This document shows, piece by piece, positions 24,216 through 34,600 of a stretch of DNA of 64,000 nucleotides. The notes beneath the pieces were generated by a model. It did no database searches and was not told the DNA's origin. It saw nothing but the letters and a program-made list of their open reading frames with translations. Positions within the stretch are counted from its first letter, which is position 1. Each line of letters starts with the position of its first letter. Source of the stretch: Chamaelirium japonicum (lineage: Eukaryota; Streptophyta; Magnoliopsida; Liliales; Melanthiaceae); assembly GCA_947650365.1 (NCBI GenBank), contig CANTAL010000148.1, positions 434,001-498,000 of the forward strand, read 5' to 3'. The translations under genes were made by a program, and so were the position numbers.

Positions 24216-26266
24216 TGGTCCTTACCGCGAGGAAGCTTCACCCCTACTTCTCGGCGCATACCGTCAATGTCATCACGGAGCACCCCCTAAAGTGCGCCCT
24301 CTCCAGGCCTTCGGTAGCCGGCAGGTTGTATCGATGGTCTGCCGAACTCGCCGCCTGTGGATTGGAGTATGTCCCTCGAGTTGCTGTCAAAGGGCAGGTT
24401 CTCGCCGATTTCTTAGCAGACTTCCCCATAGAAGAGCCAGTCCAGTACCAGGAGGATGAGCCAACTGAGGCACACCCTGGGAAGGCGAGGTTCTTGGACA
24501 ACCAAGGCGAGCGTCCTCCAAATGAGCATCCAGAGGCGATGGGATGGAAATTGTTTGTCGATGGTTCCTCCAACGCTTTGGGAGCAGGGATCGGGGTCGC
24601 TCTGATCGCCCAAGAGGTGCTGCTCGAGAAATCAGTCCGGCTGGATTTCGCCGCTACTAACAATGAAGCAGAGTACGAGGCGTTACTGGCAGGTCTGGAG
24701 CTCGCTCAAGAGGTAGGCGCCAAACGCTTAAAAGTCTTTAGTGATTCCCAGCTAATTATTTGCCAAATCAATGGGGAGTACGCCTCCCGGGATGCACGAA
24801 TGGCGATCTACGTTGATCTGGTGAAAAGCAAGGCCGCGGAGTTCGAAAAGATCTCTTTCGAGCAAATTCCGCGAGCCGATAATAGGCGAGCTGATGCCTT
24901 GGCAAACGCCGCCTCCTTGCTGGGAACATCGGAAGCTCGCCATATTCTCATTGAAGTCCAGAATCAGTCTCGGCTCCAGCTGGCGGAGCTCGCAGTTAAC
25001 CAAGTTTCTGCCGACGTATCTCCTGGCGGGTGGATTGCTCTCATTCTTCGTTTCCTTCAGAAGGGCGAGCTTCCCGAAGGTAAAGAGGAAGCTCGGCGAT
25101 TGGAGAAATGCGCTGGTCGCTATCTCATTCGTTGGGATCGCCTTTTTCGGAGGTCGTTTGGCGGGCCAAACCTTCGTTGCATCGAAAGCCCGGAGACCGA
25201 AGAAGTTCTGAATTGCATCCACTCTGGCGAGCTGGGAAACCACGCTGGTGGGCGATCTCTAGCTGCGAAAGTTCGAAGGCAAGGGTACTGGTGGCCCACT
25301 CTGGAGCAGGACGCTTTGAAGACCGCTCAGAGGTGCATCCAATGCCAGAAGCACGCCACGACAAACCATATGCCTGCAGAAGAGCTGCACCCTCTGGCGA
25401 GCCCCTGGCCTTTCCAGCAATGGGGGTTGGACATTGTGGGACCTTTCCCTGTGTCTACCCGACAGAAGAAATTCATCTTAGTAGCTACGGACTACTTCAC
25501 CAAATGGGTGGAAGCGGTCCCGCTAGCTAAGATTGGTGAGAAGCAAGTCAAAGACTTCCTTTGGAAGAATATTTTCTGTCGCTTTGGGCTACCCCGAGTG
25601 CTCATCACCGACAATGGTCGCCAGTTCGACAATCGCTTGATCAGAAGCTTTTGCATCGAATACGGGGTCGACCTAAGGTTCTCGTCTCCGAGATACCCTC
25701 AAAGCAACGGGCAGGCCGAAGCAACGAACCGAGTAATCCTAGATAACCTCAAGAAAAGGTTGGAAGGAAAGAAAGGACTATGGGAGCAGGAGCTCGACGG
25801 CGTGCTGTGGGCCTATCGTACCACTCCACGTCGCTCGACCGGCGAATCGCCTTTCAGCCTGACTTACGGGTGTGAAGCCGTGCTGCCCATCGAAGCCGAG
25901 CTGCCAACAGAAAGAAAGCTTGCTGCAGGTGAGGTCGATAACGACGTTCTGCTCGCCGACTCCCTAGACCAGCTCGAAGAAAGACGAGAGCGCGCCAATC
26001 TATATCTCGCTGGATACCGACAAGAAATGAAGCGCGCCTATGACAAAAGAGTCCGCCATCGGGCATTCAAAGCCGGGGACATGGTGATGAGAAAGGTGTT
26101 CGCAAACACGCAGGAGCCTAATGCAGGGAAGCTCGCGGCGAACTGGGAGGGTCCCTACATAATACACGAAGCGCGTGGCTCGGGGGCTTACCAGTTGATG
26201 ACCGCTGAAGGCGATTTGTTAGAGCGGCCTTGGAATGCTTTGCACCTTCGCAAGTTCTATGCCTAA
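24203..26266 (+). CDS. pol: Pol, second part: archaeal-type RNase H and integrase
   Basis: It continues the same frame after the TAG. Numbering from the TTG at 24209, residues 1-70 finish the connection domain. The second RNase H starts at about 112, with probable catalytic residues D118 (FVDGSSN), E155 (NNEAEYEALL), D179 (VFSDSQ) and D229 (ADALAN). The integrase zinc finger is H338, H345, C376, C379. The catalytic triad is D408, D468 and E504, spaced DX59DX35E. The C-terminal part has the GPY/F-type motif NWEGPYIIHE, and the protein ends 36 residues later with no chromodomain. RNase H removes the RNA template and integrase joins the cDNA to the target. With the upstream TAG, no ATG would give RT and integrase together, so this copy is probably not autonomous. 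Confidence 0.9.
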   Translation, partial: VALALVLTARKLHPYFSAHTVNVITEHPLKCALSRPSVAGRLYRWSAELAACGLEYVPRVAVKGQVLADFLADFPIEEPVQYQEDEPTEAHPGKARFLDNQGERPPNEHPEAMGWKLFVDGSSNALGAGIGVALIAQEVLLEKSVRLDFAATNNEAEYEALLAGLELAQEVGAKRLKVFSDSQLIICQINGEYASRDARMAIYVDLVKSKAAEFEKISFEQIPRADNRRADALANAASLLGTSEARHILIEVQNQSRLQLAELAVNQVSADVSPGGWIALILRFLQKGELPEGKEEARRLEKCAGRYLIRWDRLFRRSFGGPNLRCIESPETEEVLNCIHSGELGNHAGGRSLAAKVRRQGYWWPTLEQDALKTAQRCIQCQKHATTNHMPAEELHPLASPWPFQQWGLDIVGPFPVSTRQKKFILVATDYFTKWVEAVPLAKIGEKQVKDFLWKNIFCRFGLPRVLITDNGRQFDNRLIRSFCIEYGVDLRFSSPRYPQSNGQAEATNRVILDNLKKRLEGKKGLWEQELDGVLWAYRTTPRRSTGESPFSLTYGCEAVLPIEAELPTERKLAAGEVDNDVLLADSLDQLEERRERANLYLAGYRQEMKRAYDKRVRHRAFKAGDMVMRKVFANTQEPNAGKLAANWEGPYIIHEARGSGAYQLMTAEGDLLERPWNALHLRKFYA

Positions 26267-26373
26267 GTGAATTTTTGTAAATTATCGTTTGAAGTTATGA
26301 ATGAATGATGGGATTTTCCACAACGAACTCCACCCGGAAGCTCGCTGCACCAAGAGCTCGCTTGATCTACAAA

Positions 26374-26607
26374 GCAGTCCGCCGTTGTGCGGACTTAAAG
26401 CAAGACCGGGATCCTCAGAGGTAGCCAGTGGGCGACCTTGAGCTTCCCGGAGCAGTCCGCCGTTGTGCGGACTTAAAGCAAGACCGGGATCCTCAGAGGC
26501 AGCCAGTGGGCGACCTTGAGCTTCTCGGGGCAGTCCGCCGTTGTGCGGACTTAAAGCTAGACCGGGATCCTCAGAGGCAGCCAGTGGGCGACCTTGAGCT
26601 TCCCGGG
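26374..26607 (+). repeat. Three tandem 78-bp repeats between pol and the antisense gene
   Basis: Copies start at 26374, 26452 and 26530 and differ by few bases. Each holds GTCCGC, a six-base loop CGTTGT, then GCGGAC, a perfect 6-bp hairpin stem. The repeats lie 108 bp after the pol stop, between convergent genes. Short frames here (for example 26282-26623 minus) only reflect the repeat. Confidence 0.9.
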
Positions 26608-27057
26608 GAATTCCGCTGCCCAAGAGGACTCTAAGCCTAACTAGGATCCTTCGCGTTCACCTGCCATGAACGGAAGCATCCTGGCGTTGGCGTACCCCTC
26701 GAAGGGCGAGCCCGCCGAACAGGACCATCGAGAGAAATTAACCGGGCAGGGGGCAGCTAGCACTTATTAGTTTTCTTTTAAAAAAAAATAAAAATGGTTT
26801 AAGTCTCTGAGTGTAGGGAAGTTTTTGAAGTCTTTTTGGTTTGCTTAAACGTTTTCCGGGCTCAGAGACTTGTCGAGTTTTTGCGAGCATGCCGAGTTTT
26901 TCGTATTGCATATGTTTTAAAAATAAAAAGATTGAATCGAATTAGCCGCCTCGCCCGGGGTATCACTCTCGAGGTCGCTGTGAACTCCTAGAGCGGACTC
27001 ATGAGCAACGCAGAGAAAGATAAAAAGACACAAAGTCGAGCTTAAAAAGATGAAAAT
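26608..27057. other. Non-coding spacer between the convergent genes
   Basis: I see no supported gene. It contains an A-rich stretch near 26777-26796 and T/A-rich sequence around 26810-26945, unlike the GC-rich coding parts. Either transcript could be processed here, but nothing settles it. Confidence 0.6.
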
Positions 27058-27063
27058 TTTATT
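27058..27063 (-). terminator. Polyadenylation signal candidate for the antisense gene
   Basis: AATAAA reads on the minus strand, about 40 bp beyond the TGA (27104-27106) that ends the extended second-exon frame. The position suits a plant near-upstream element. It supports the view that the antisense frame is a real transcription unit. Confidence 0.55.
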
Positions 27064-27103
27064 GATAGACGAGAATTACAAAAACAGTTGCAAAGCTGCG
27101 AGC

Positions 27104-27310
27104 TCAAGGCTTGCTTGTCTCCGCCCCACTGTCGTCTCCTCGGCGTCGCTTCTTCGACCTTTCGGTCTTGTATTTCTCCACAGCGGCCAGGGCGCCTTTC
27201 TTGAGGAGATCGTCCAGTTGAGTTTGGAGGCGGTCTTGCTGAGCCCGAAGGCCGTTGGCGTGCGTCTCCTTCAAGGCAGCGATCTCCGTCTTCAGAGCAG
27301 CAACCTCGCC
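27104..27310 (-). pseudogene. Stranded C-terminal part of the antisense gene
   Basis: After the in-frame TAA at 27311-27313 the same phase stays open for 68 codons, to TGA at 27104-27106. The residues keep the charged, Leu/Ala heptad-like coiled-coil composition and end in a basic tail (KYKTERSKKRRRGDD). This continuity suggests the TAA is a point nonsense change, for example from CAA. A natural stop followed by chance open sequence is the less likely alternative. Confidence 0.65.
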
Positions 27311-29531
27311 TTAAAGTTGAGCCACCTCCCGCTGCGCGACCTCCCGGGCGGACACAGCTTCGTCTCGCTCCGCCTTGGCTAGCTGGAGCTCGTGGATGTG
27401 CTCGTCCACCTTGCGCTCAGACCCTCGAAGGGAATCATCGAACAAAGCGGCCAGCGCCTTCCCGGCTCCAGCAACCTCCGCGGCCAGCGCCTGGCTCTGC
27501 TTCTCCGCCTGCATAAGAAAGGTAAAGAGGTTAGCAAGAATTGAGACTAAAATTTACCCAGACAGGTGCGGAGCGTACCTCGGCCAGGCGCTCGCTTATA
27601 GAAGCGAAGGGAGCTCGCGCGAAAACGTTGCGGCCCAGCAGCTGCCGCACGTAGTGGGGCGCCCTCCCTTCCTCCACAGAGGAACCCGCGCTGGGACCGC
27701 CGGGAGCTCCGGAAAGAGGGGGCACGCCGGGAGGAGTGGGGGCTATCACCTCCCCCGGGCGAGCTCCGGCTCCTGGCGGGCTCGGAGGGTCCGCCGTGGC
27801 CCCTTTGGCCTCCGACTCCGAGCTGAAGGACTCGGAATCGGAGCCAATGTCTACGAAACTCGGGGACCTGTAGACCAGGTCCCCTAAGCCCTGCTGGGAG
27901 CCCGCTCCCTCCTGACCCTCTGCAGGAGGCAAGGTCGGAGGGGCGGGGGCTGGAGCGGCCTCCGGTGTAAAGGCCGCGGGAGGAGGAGCCGACACCGGCA
28001 AGGAGGTCGCAGCAACGGCGTCTGACTCGCCCTGCTGGATCCCTGCCCCGTTGGCGGGAGATGGCGGCTCCTGCCCGCTTGACCCCGCCCCTGGTACGGG
28101 AGCTGATGGAGTCGCGGGCTTCTCCACTTGGGCGGAAGCAGAAGGCTCCGCCTGGGAAGGCTGAGGAGCGGGCTCTTCCTCCTCGGGGCCTGAGGCCTCT
28201 TCCGCGGAGTCCGTCCAGCTGGGCTCCGAGTACAAGCCCGCCTCCTCCAGCGCTTTCTGCCGTTGCGCCGCCTGGACGTTAGAAGGCGCGGGCCCCGCAC
28301 GCTTGGCCTTCTTCTTCCCGCGCGCCTCCATCTCCGGCGTCATCACTGCTACACGAAGCGGCACGGTCAGGTCGCCCGGAAAGTAGCCCATTAAAATTTG
28401 AGCCATCCCGGATTCGACTTCCGCCATGGTTAGCGGGAGGTCGATGTTCGGGTCGTCGGGCTCGACCATTTGGATCTTTCGGCGGACTATGGGAGTTGGG
28501 GCAGTGGGCTGACCTGGGCCGGCGTCTGGACGAGGAGGTGGCGGGGGAGCGGCGGCTTCACCCTGGCGGAGCATCTCTAGGGTGTCGGGGTCGTCGAAGC
28601 GGATGGGCGAGGCCCGCCTCCGTGCTACCTTCTTGCGGGGGTTGCCTCCGGAGCTCCCTGCCCCCTTGCTGGCCCCTTTAGAGGGAGGAGGGGCGTTCTG
28701 CATCGGCGGAATAGCGCCGACCTCCTCCTCTTTCTTCTTCCGGACCACTTTCTGCTTCAGCAGAATAGCGCCGGTCTTCCCGTCCTTCAGCTGGAAGGCG
28801 AAGTCGGGAGCGGTGATCTTCTCTGGAGTCCGCCCACCAAGGTAGTGGAGGATCGCCTCGTCCAGAGACTTCTCCCGATCGGGAGCGATGCACTTCTTCT
28901 TCCCCGCCTTGTAGAAGGAGATCTCCCGGAAGACCGCCGTCGGAGGAACCCCAGGGTGAGCCGGGACTCCGCTGTGCCGCCCGCGCCAGTTGCCAACCGC
29001 CACGAAGGGATGGTCCTTCCAGTGGCGGTCCTTGCTCTCGACGGTGGAGAAGGGGAGCACCTCGCCAGGCCGCCCGGCAAGATAGAAGTAGCCGCAGCCC
29101 ACGGTGCTGTAGACCGGCGAGGGCTTGAGGAGCCACTTTTTGAGCAAGTAGCTCAGTGGGATCCTCGCATTCAGAGCGATCTCCAGCTGAGACAACCCGT
29201 AGAGTATCCCCCAGGAGTTTCCTGAGAGTTGGGCGGGGCAAAGACCCGTCAACTCCAGGAGCTCCCCGGCGAGATGACTCAGGGGGAACCGCAGCCCGGA
29301 CCACAGCAGCCCGACAGAAGCTACTGTGCCCTGGGACGGCCTCCCCGAGAGTGGCATCTCGGCGACGACGATCTCCCGAGGGAGATCGATCGCCGCCCGG
29401 ATACTATCCCCGACGGGCACCCCGATCGGGTTCTGCAGCCATACCACCGCCCTCTCAGCGGCGGGCTCAGAGGCTTGGGCGGCGGTAGCAGCGGCGGCAA
29501 CGGCAGCAGCAACGTCGGAAGCAGAAGCCAT
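27311..29531 (-). CDS. Antisense ORF of the retrotransposon, two exons, putative gypsy-type transposon protein
   Basis: Exon 1 is 29531-27579 (651 codons from ATG) and exon 2 is 27508-27311 (65 codons plus TAA), phase 0, giving 716 residues. The N-terminus is Ala-rich. Residues about 75-215 (with LSGNSWGILYGLSQLEIALN and WKDHPFVAVG) resemble the plant 'putative gypsy type transposon' domain (Transposase_28, PF04195) by general pattern; this was not searched. Residues about 260-315 are basic and NLS-like. Residues 320-620 are Pro/Ala/Glu/Ser-rich and probably disordered. Exon 2 is a Lys/Glu/Ala coiled coil. Antisense genes after pol are known in TAT elements such as maize Grande, with unknown function. 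Without splicing, exon 1 reads to a stop at 27531 after 666 residues. Confidence 0.8.
27509..27578 (-). other. 70-bp GT-AG intron in the antisense gene
   Basis: On the minus strand the donor is GAG|GTACGC and the acceptor is TTATGCAG|GCGGAG. The 3' half is T-rich, and a CTAAC branch-like site (plus-strand GTTAG at 27530-27534) lies about 22 nt before the acceptor. Removal joins two codons in phase 0 and links the disordered exon to a coiled coil. Unspliced, the frame ends within the intron. The length is near the lower limit for plant introns. Confidence 0.75.
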
Positions 29532-29609
29532 TAGAGCAAGAAAGAGAGAGCGAGCTGGAGAGAAGGGAGAGCTGTTTTCACGCGACGGTAGAAATCGCCC
29601 CCCATCCCC

Positions 29610-29618
29610 TATTTATAG
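29610..29618 (-). promoter_or_regulatory. TATA box of the antisense gene
   Basis: CTATAAATA reads on the minus strand, 79 bp before the ATG at 29531. It predicts a start site near 29580 and a 5' leader of about 50 nt that is rich in C and T, as in many plant leaders. The antisense gene would thus have its own promoter, separate from the LTR. Confidence 0.7.
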
Positions 29619-29924
29619 GCGAGTGAGACACAGGTGAATCGATCCGCAGTTAATGCCCGAGCGCACTCAGCGAGGCGACGTGACGACAGACGAAGCGACA
29701 GCTCGCTTCTTTCCAATCGTCAAGCGCCACGTGGGCCACGCGTGGAAAAAGCTGCGCCGGCACCGACGCTGTCATTTACTGACAGGAGCAGAGCGAATAA
29801 GGAGGAAACACGTGTCTCGCGCCGATCGGGATCTCATAATGAGATTCGTTGTATCCGCCTTGAGCCTCGCGCTGCATTCAAGACGAAGCGACCATTGGAG
29901 ATTTGGTGCGATACCCAAGTCACA

Positions 29925-30200
29925 AGATCGCTCGCAGCAGGAGCCCGCAGCTCGCCCGACGCAGACCCTGGCCGCATGTGACAAGCTCGCATCGGAAGGA
30001 GATCGCTCGTGGCTGACGCTCGCGGCTCGCCCAGCGTTTGTGAAGTACTGGCAGTCAGCTCTCGGCGCAGATCGCTCGCGGCAGGTGCCAGCAGCTCGCC
30101 CGACGCCGACCCTGACCGCGTGTGGCAAGCCCGCGCCGGAAGGAGATCGCTCGTGGCTGACGCTCGCGGCCCGCCCAGCGTTTGTGAAGTACTGACAGTC
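29925..30200 (+). repeat. 144-bp direct duplication upstream of the antisense gene
   Basis: Copies begin at 29925 and 30069 with AGATCGCTCGC and share AGATCGCTCGTGGCTGACGC at 30000 and 30144, an offset of 144. They differ at scattered positions and lose register after about 30200. It may be a duplicated upstream element; its role is unknown. Confidence 0.8.
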
Positions 30201-30346
30201 TAAACTCTCGACGCGGATTGCCCATAGCTACTATCTCCGCCCCGCCAGAAAACTGTTGCAGCAGACATTGATATCAGGCACATTACAAGGGGTAGGAGCT
30301 CGCTAAGACTCCTGAGCAAGCGTCAAGTCTCCTTGGTCGCTCCCTC

Positions 30347-30355
30347 AGGAGGGGG
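30347..30355 (+). other. Polypurine tract
   Basis: AGGAGGGGG lies three bases before the TG of the 3' LTR, where plus-strand DNA synthesis is primed. The TAA between tract and LTR is absent before the 5' LTR, which confirms the LTR boundary. Confidence 0.85.
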
Positions 30356-30358
30356 TAA

Positions 30359-31610
30359 TGTTGGGGGTGATTGAAACCCGATCAGGAGTTCGCTCTCCCG
30401 TGCTCACCCAGTCATCTTGACAGGGAGCGGGATCCACATTGGGCTGAAGGGGCCCAGGGCAAGCTCGTTCAGAAGCTCGCCCAAAGTTCGCCCAGGAGCT
30501 CGCCCAAAAGCTCGCTCTCACAGCCCGTGAGGAGCTCGCCCCGCTTGGAGCTGGATGGACACCTTGTATCTGAGTGCAGCTCGCCCCGCCAAGAGCTGGC
30601 GTTCCCCCAGACCCCCCAGGAGCTCGCCCAAAGTTCGCCCAGGAGCTCGCCCAAAAGCTCGCTCTCACAGCCCGTGAGGAGCTCGCCCCGCTTGGAGCTG
30701 GATGGACACCTTGTATCTGAGTGCAGCTCGCCCCGCCAAGAGCTGGCGTTCCCCCAGACCCCGCAGGAACACGACCAAATTCTGTAAATGGCTTAGACAA
30801 AGAGCGCGAAGGAGCTCGCCAATGCTCGCTCAGGAGCTCGCCAAAAGCTCGCTCAGGAGCTCGCCAAAGCTCGCTCAGGAGCTCGCCCAAGCTCGCTCAG
30901 GAGCTCGCCAATGCTCGCTCAGGAGCTCGCCAATGTTCGCTCAGGAGCTCGCTCGAGCTCGCTCAGGAGCTCGCTCAAGCTCGCTCAGGAGCTCGCCAAG
31001 CTCGTCCAGACCCCTGTTTATCGAAGAGGTCGCTCCTGCGAGGTCCGACTCTTGATAAAAGTGGAGGGAAGGACGGAGCAACGGAGGATGAGGTCGCCCA
31101 CAATAGAGCAGCATAAGGATTACCAGGTGTCAAGCACCCACTGAAGCTACGTGGACGTTTGCAGTCCATGGAAGCCCATCGGAGTCGGTTTGAAACCTCC
31201 CAGACTTGAACATTCTAGAAGATTCCCCTGGCGGCAACAGAACAGCAGCAGCTGTCCCCCACTACTTCGTCAGGCGAGCTAGACGACAAAGAATGTCAGG
31301 AGCTCAAGTACCAAGGACTGTCAGATCCACGTGAGCCAGCACATGGGGGCCTAGAAGGTGCCGGAAACAGCTTCCACGCGTCGTAACTAGATAGGTCGCC
31401 CATGTCTATAAATACACACCCCCAGGCTCCAAAGTACAGGTTCGAAATCCCTTTCACTACCACTTTGGTATACAACAGCTCTCCGTGGTGTTACCATAAC
31501 TGACTTGAGCGTCGGAGGGTCTGCGCTCCTAAGGGAGCCAGCCGTTCTCACGTTTCTTTTTTCTTGATCTTACAGGTGGCTCGCAAGGACCAGGAAAAAT
31601 CCCCCAAACA
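30359..31610 (+). repeat. 3' long terminal repeat, 1252 bp
   Basis: Reading in 10-base blocks I found no mismatch with the 5' LTR, and the frames encoded in both LTRs are identical where they overlap. It carries the 147-bp duplication (30474-30767), the GAGCTCGC repeats (30811-31000) and a TATA box (31407-31414). It ends CCCCCAAACA just before the right target duplication. The TATA box could drive read-out transcription into the satellite on the right. Confidence 0.96.
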
Positions 31611-31615
31611 CGTAC
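31611..31615. repeat. Target-site duplication, right copy
   Basis: CGTAC follows the CA end of the 3' LTR and matches 18944-18948. The satellite then resumes in the same polarity and register as on the left. Confidence 0.95.
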
Positions 31616-34600
31616 GATCCATTCTAATTCATTCGCACGATCCATTCTAATTTATTCTCACGAATGTAACCTTTCTAATTCATTCGTATGATCCATTCTA
31701 ATCCATTCGTACGATCCATTCTAATCCATTCGTACGATCCATTCTAATCCATTCGTACGATCCATTCTAATTCATTCTCACAAATGTAACCTTTCTAATT
31801 CATTTGTATGATCCATTCTAATTCATTCGTACGATCCATTCTAATCCATTCGTACGATCCATTCTAATCCATTCGTACGAATGTAACCATTCTAATTCAT
31901 TCGTACGATCCATTCTAATTCATTCGTACGATCCATTCTAATTAATTCGCACAAATGTATCCATTTTAATTCATTCGTACGATACATTCTTATTCATTCA
32001 TACGATCCATTCTAATTCATTTGTACGAATGAATTAAAATGGATCGTACAAATGAATTAGAATAGATCGTACGATTGAATTAGAATGGATCGTACGAACG
32101 AATTAGAATGGATCGTACGAACGAATTAGAATGGATCGTATGAACGAATTAGAATGGATCGTACGAATGAATTAGAATAGATACATTTGTGCCAATGAAT
32201 TAGATTGCATCGTACGAATGAATTTGAATGGATTGTACGAATGAATTAGAATGGATCGTACGAATGAATTAGAATGGATCATGCGAATGAATTAGAATAG
32301 ATCATACGAATGAATTAGAATGGATCGTATGAATAAATTAGAATGGATCGTGCCAATGAATTAGAATGGATTGTACGAATGAATTAAAATGGATCCACCG
32401 AATGAGTTAGAATGGATCATACGAATGAATTAGAATGGATCGTACAAATGAATTAGAATGGATACATTCGTGCGAATAAATTAGAATGGATCGCACGAAT
32501 GAATTAGAATTGATCGTGCGAATGAATTAGAATGGATCATACGATTGAATTTGAATGGATCGTATGAATAAATTAGAATGGATACATTTGTGCGATGAAT
32601 AAGAATGGAGCGTACGAATGAATTAGAATGGAGCGTACGAATGAACTAGAATGGATACATTCGTGCGAATGAATTAGAATGGATCATATGAAAGAATTAG
32701 AATGGATCGTGCGAATGAATTAGAACAGATCGTACGAATGAATTAGAATGGATATATTCGTGCGAATGAATTAGAATGGATCGTACGAATGAATTAGACT
32801 GGATTGTAGGAATAAATTAGAATGGATACATTCATGCAAATGAATTAGAATGGATCGTACGAATGAATTTGAATGGATCATACGAATGAATTAGAATGGA
32901 TTGTGCGAATGAATTAGAATGGATACATTCATACAAATGAATTAGAATGGATTGTGCGAATGAATTAGATGGATCGTACGAATGAATTAGAATGGATACA
33001 TTTGTGCCAATGAATTAGAATGGATCGTACGAATGAATTATAATGAATCATACGAATGAATTAGAATGGATCATACGAATGAATTAGAATACATCATGTG
33101 AATGAATTAGAATGGATCATACGTTTGAATTAGATTGGATTGTGCGAATGAATTAGAATGGATACATTCGTGCGAATGAATTAGAATAGATCGTATGAAT
33201 GAATTAGAATGGATCGTACGGATGAATTAGAATGGATACATTTGTGCGAATGAATTAGAATGGATCGTATGAATGAATTAGAATGGATCGTACGAATGAA
33301 TTAGAATGGATAGTGCGAATGAATTAGAATGGATCGTACGAATGAATTAGAATGGATTGTACGAATGAATTAGAATAGATCGTGCGAATGAATTAGAATG
33401 GATCGTACGAAAGAATTAGAATGGATCGTACGAATGAATTAGAATGGATCAAACGAATGAATTCGAATCGATCGTGTGAATGAATTAGAATGGATCGTAC
33501 GAATGAATTAGAATGGATACATTTGTGCGATGAATAAGAATGGAGCGTACGAATGAATTAGAATGGAGCGTACGAATAAACTAGAATGGATACATTCGTG
33601 CGAATAAATTAGAATGGATCATATAAAAGAATTAGAATGGATCGTGCGAATGAATTAGAATGGATCGTGCGAATGAATTAGAATGGATCGTACGAACGAA
33701 TTAGAATGGATCGTACGTACGAATTAGAATGGATCATATGAATGAATTAGAATGGATCGTACAAATGAATTAGAATGGATACATTCGTACGATCCATTCT
33801 AATTCATTCGTACGATCCATTCTTATTCATTCGTACGATCCATTCAAATTCATTCGCATGATCCACTCTAATTCATTCGTACGATCCATTCTAATTCATT
33901 CTCACGAATGTAACCTTTCTAATTCATTTGTATGATCCATTCTAATCCATTCGTACGATCCATTCTAATCCATTCGTACGATCCGTTCTAATTCATTCTC
34001 ACAAATATAACCTTTCTAATTCATTTGTACGATGCATTCTAATTCATTCGTACGATCCATTCTAATCCATTCGTACGATCCATTCTAATCCATTCGTACG
34101 ATCCATTCTAATTTATTCGCACGAATGTAACCATTCTAATTCATTCGTACGATCCATTATAATTCATTCCTACGATCCATTCTAATTCATTCGCACGAAT
34201 GTATCCATTCTAATTCATTTGCACGATCCATTCTAATTCATTCCTATGATCTATTCTAATTCATTCGTACGATCCATTCTAATTCATTCGCTCGAATTTA
34301 TCCATTCTAATTCATTCGTATGATCCATTCTAATTCGTTCATACGGTCCATTCTAATTCGTTCGTATGATCTATTCTAATTCGTTCATACGATCCATTCT
34401 AATTCATTCGCACGATCCATTCTAATTCATTTGTACGAATGAATTAGAATGGATCGTACGAATGAATTAGAATGGATCGTACGAATGAATTAGAATAGAT
34501 CGTGCGAATGAATTAGAATAGATCGTGCGAATAAATTAGAATGGATCATACGAATGAATTAGAATAGATATATTCATGCGAATGAATTAGAATGGATCGT

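Larger units (their letters stand above)
29532..30346. other. Non-coding 3' region upstream of the antisense gene
   Basis: It holds the presumed promoter and leader of the antisense gene (CT-rich on the minus strand just before the ATG) and a 144-bp duplication. Frames such as 29653-30195 plus are repeat-based and show no domain. No sense-strand gene is supported. Confidence 0.6.
18949..31610 (+). mobile_element. Ty3/gypsy LTR retrotransposon, TAT-type lineage, 12662 bp
   Basis: The order is 5' LTR (18949-20200), primer-binding site, gag-protease, RT, a degenerate RNase H, an archaeal-type second RNase H, integrase, a 3' non-coding region with an antisense gene, purine tract, and 3' LTR (30359-31610). 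RT before integrase makes it Ty3/gypsy. The second RNase H, the lack of a chromodomain after integrase, the CX2HX4HX4C knuckle and the antisense gene point to the TAT group. Both LTRs begin TG and end CA. The 5-bp duplication is intact and I found no difference between the LTRs, so insertion is recent. Pol and the antisense gene each carry one stop that looks like a defect. The closest named family cannot be given without a database search. Confidence 0.95.

Noticed and set aside
26060-26266. Chromodomain after integrase
   Set aside because: Pol ends 36 residues after the GPY/F-type motif, so there is no room for one. This argues against a chromovirus.
28678-29304. 208-codon minus-strand frame and plus-strand frames at 28845-29534
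   Set aside because: They overlap exon 1 of the antisense gene in other phases of GC-rich DNA and have no recognisable domain. The 666-codon frame with promoter, intron and poly(A) signal is the better model.
30720-31116. Solo LTR or nested second element at the right LTR
   Set aside because: The right LTR is preceded by a purine tract, shares one target duplication with the left LTR, and completes a single element.
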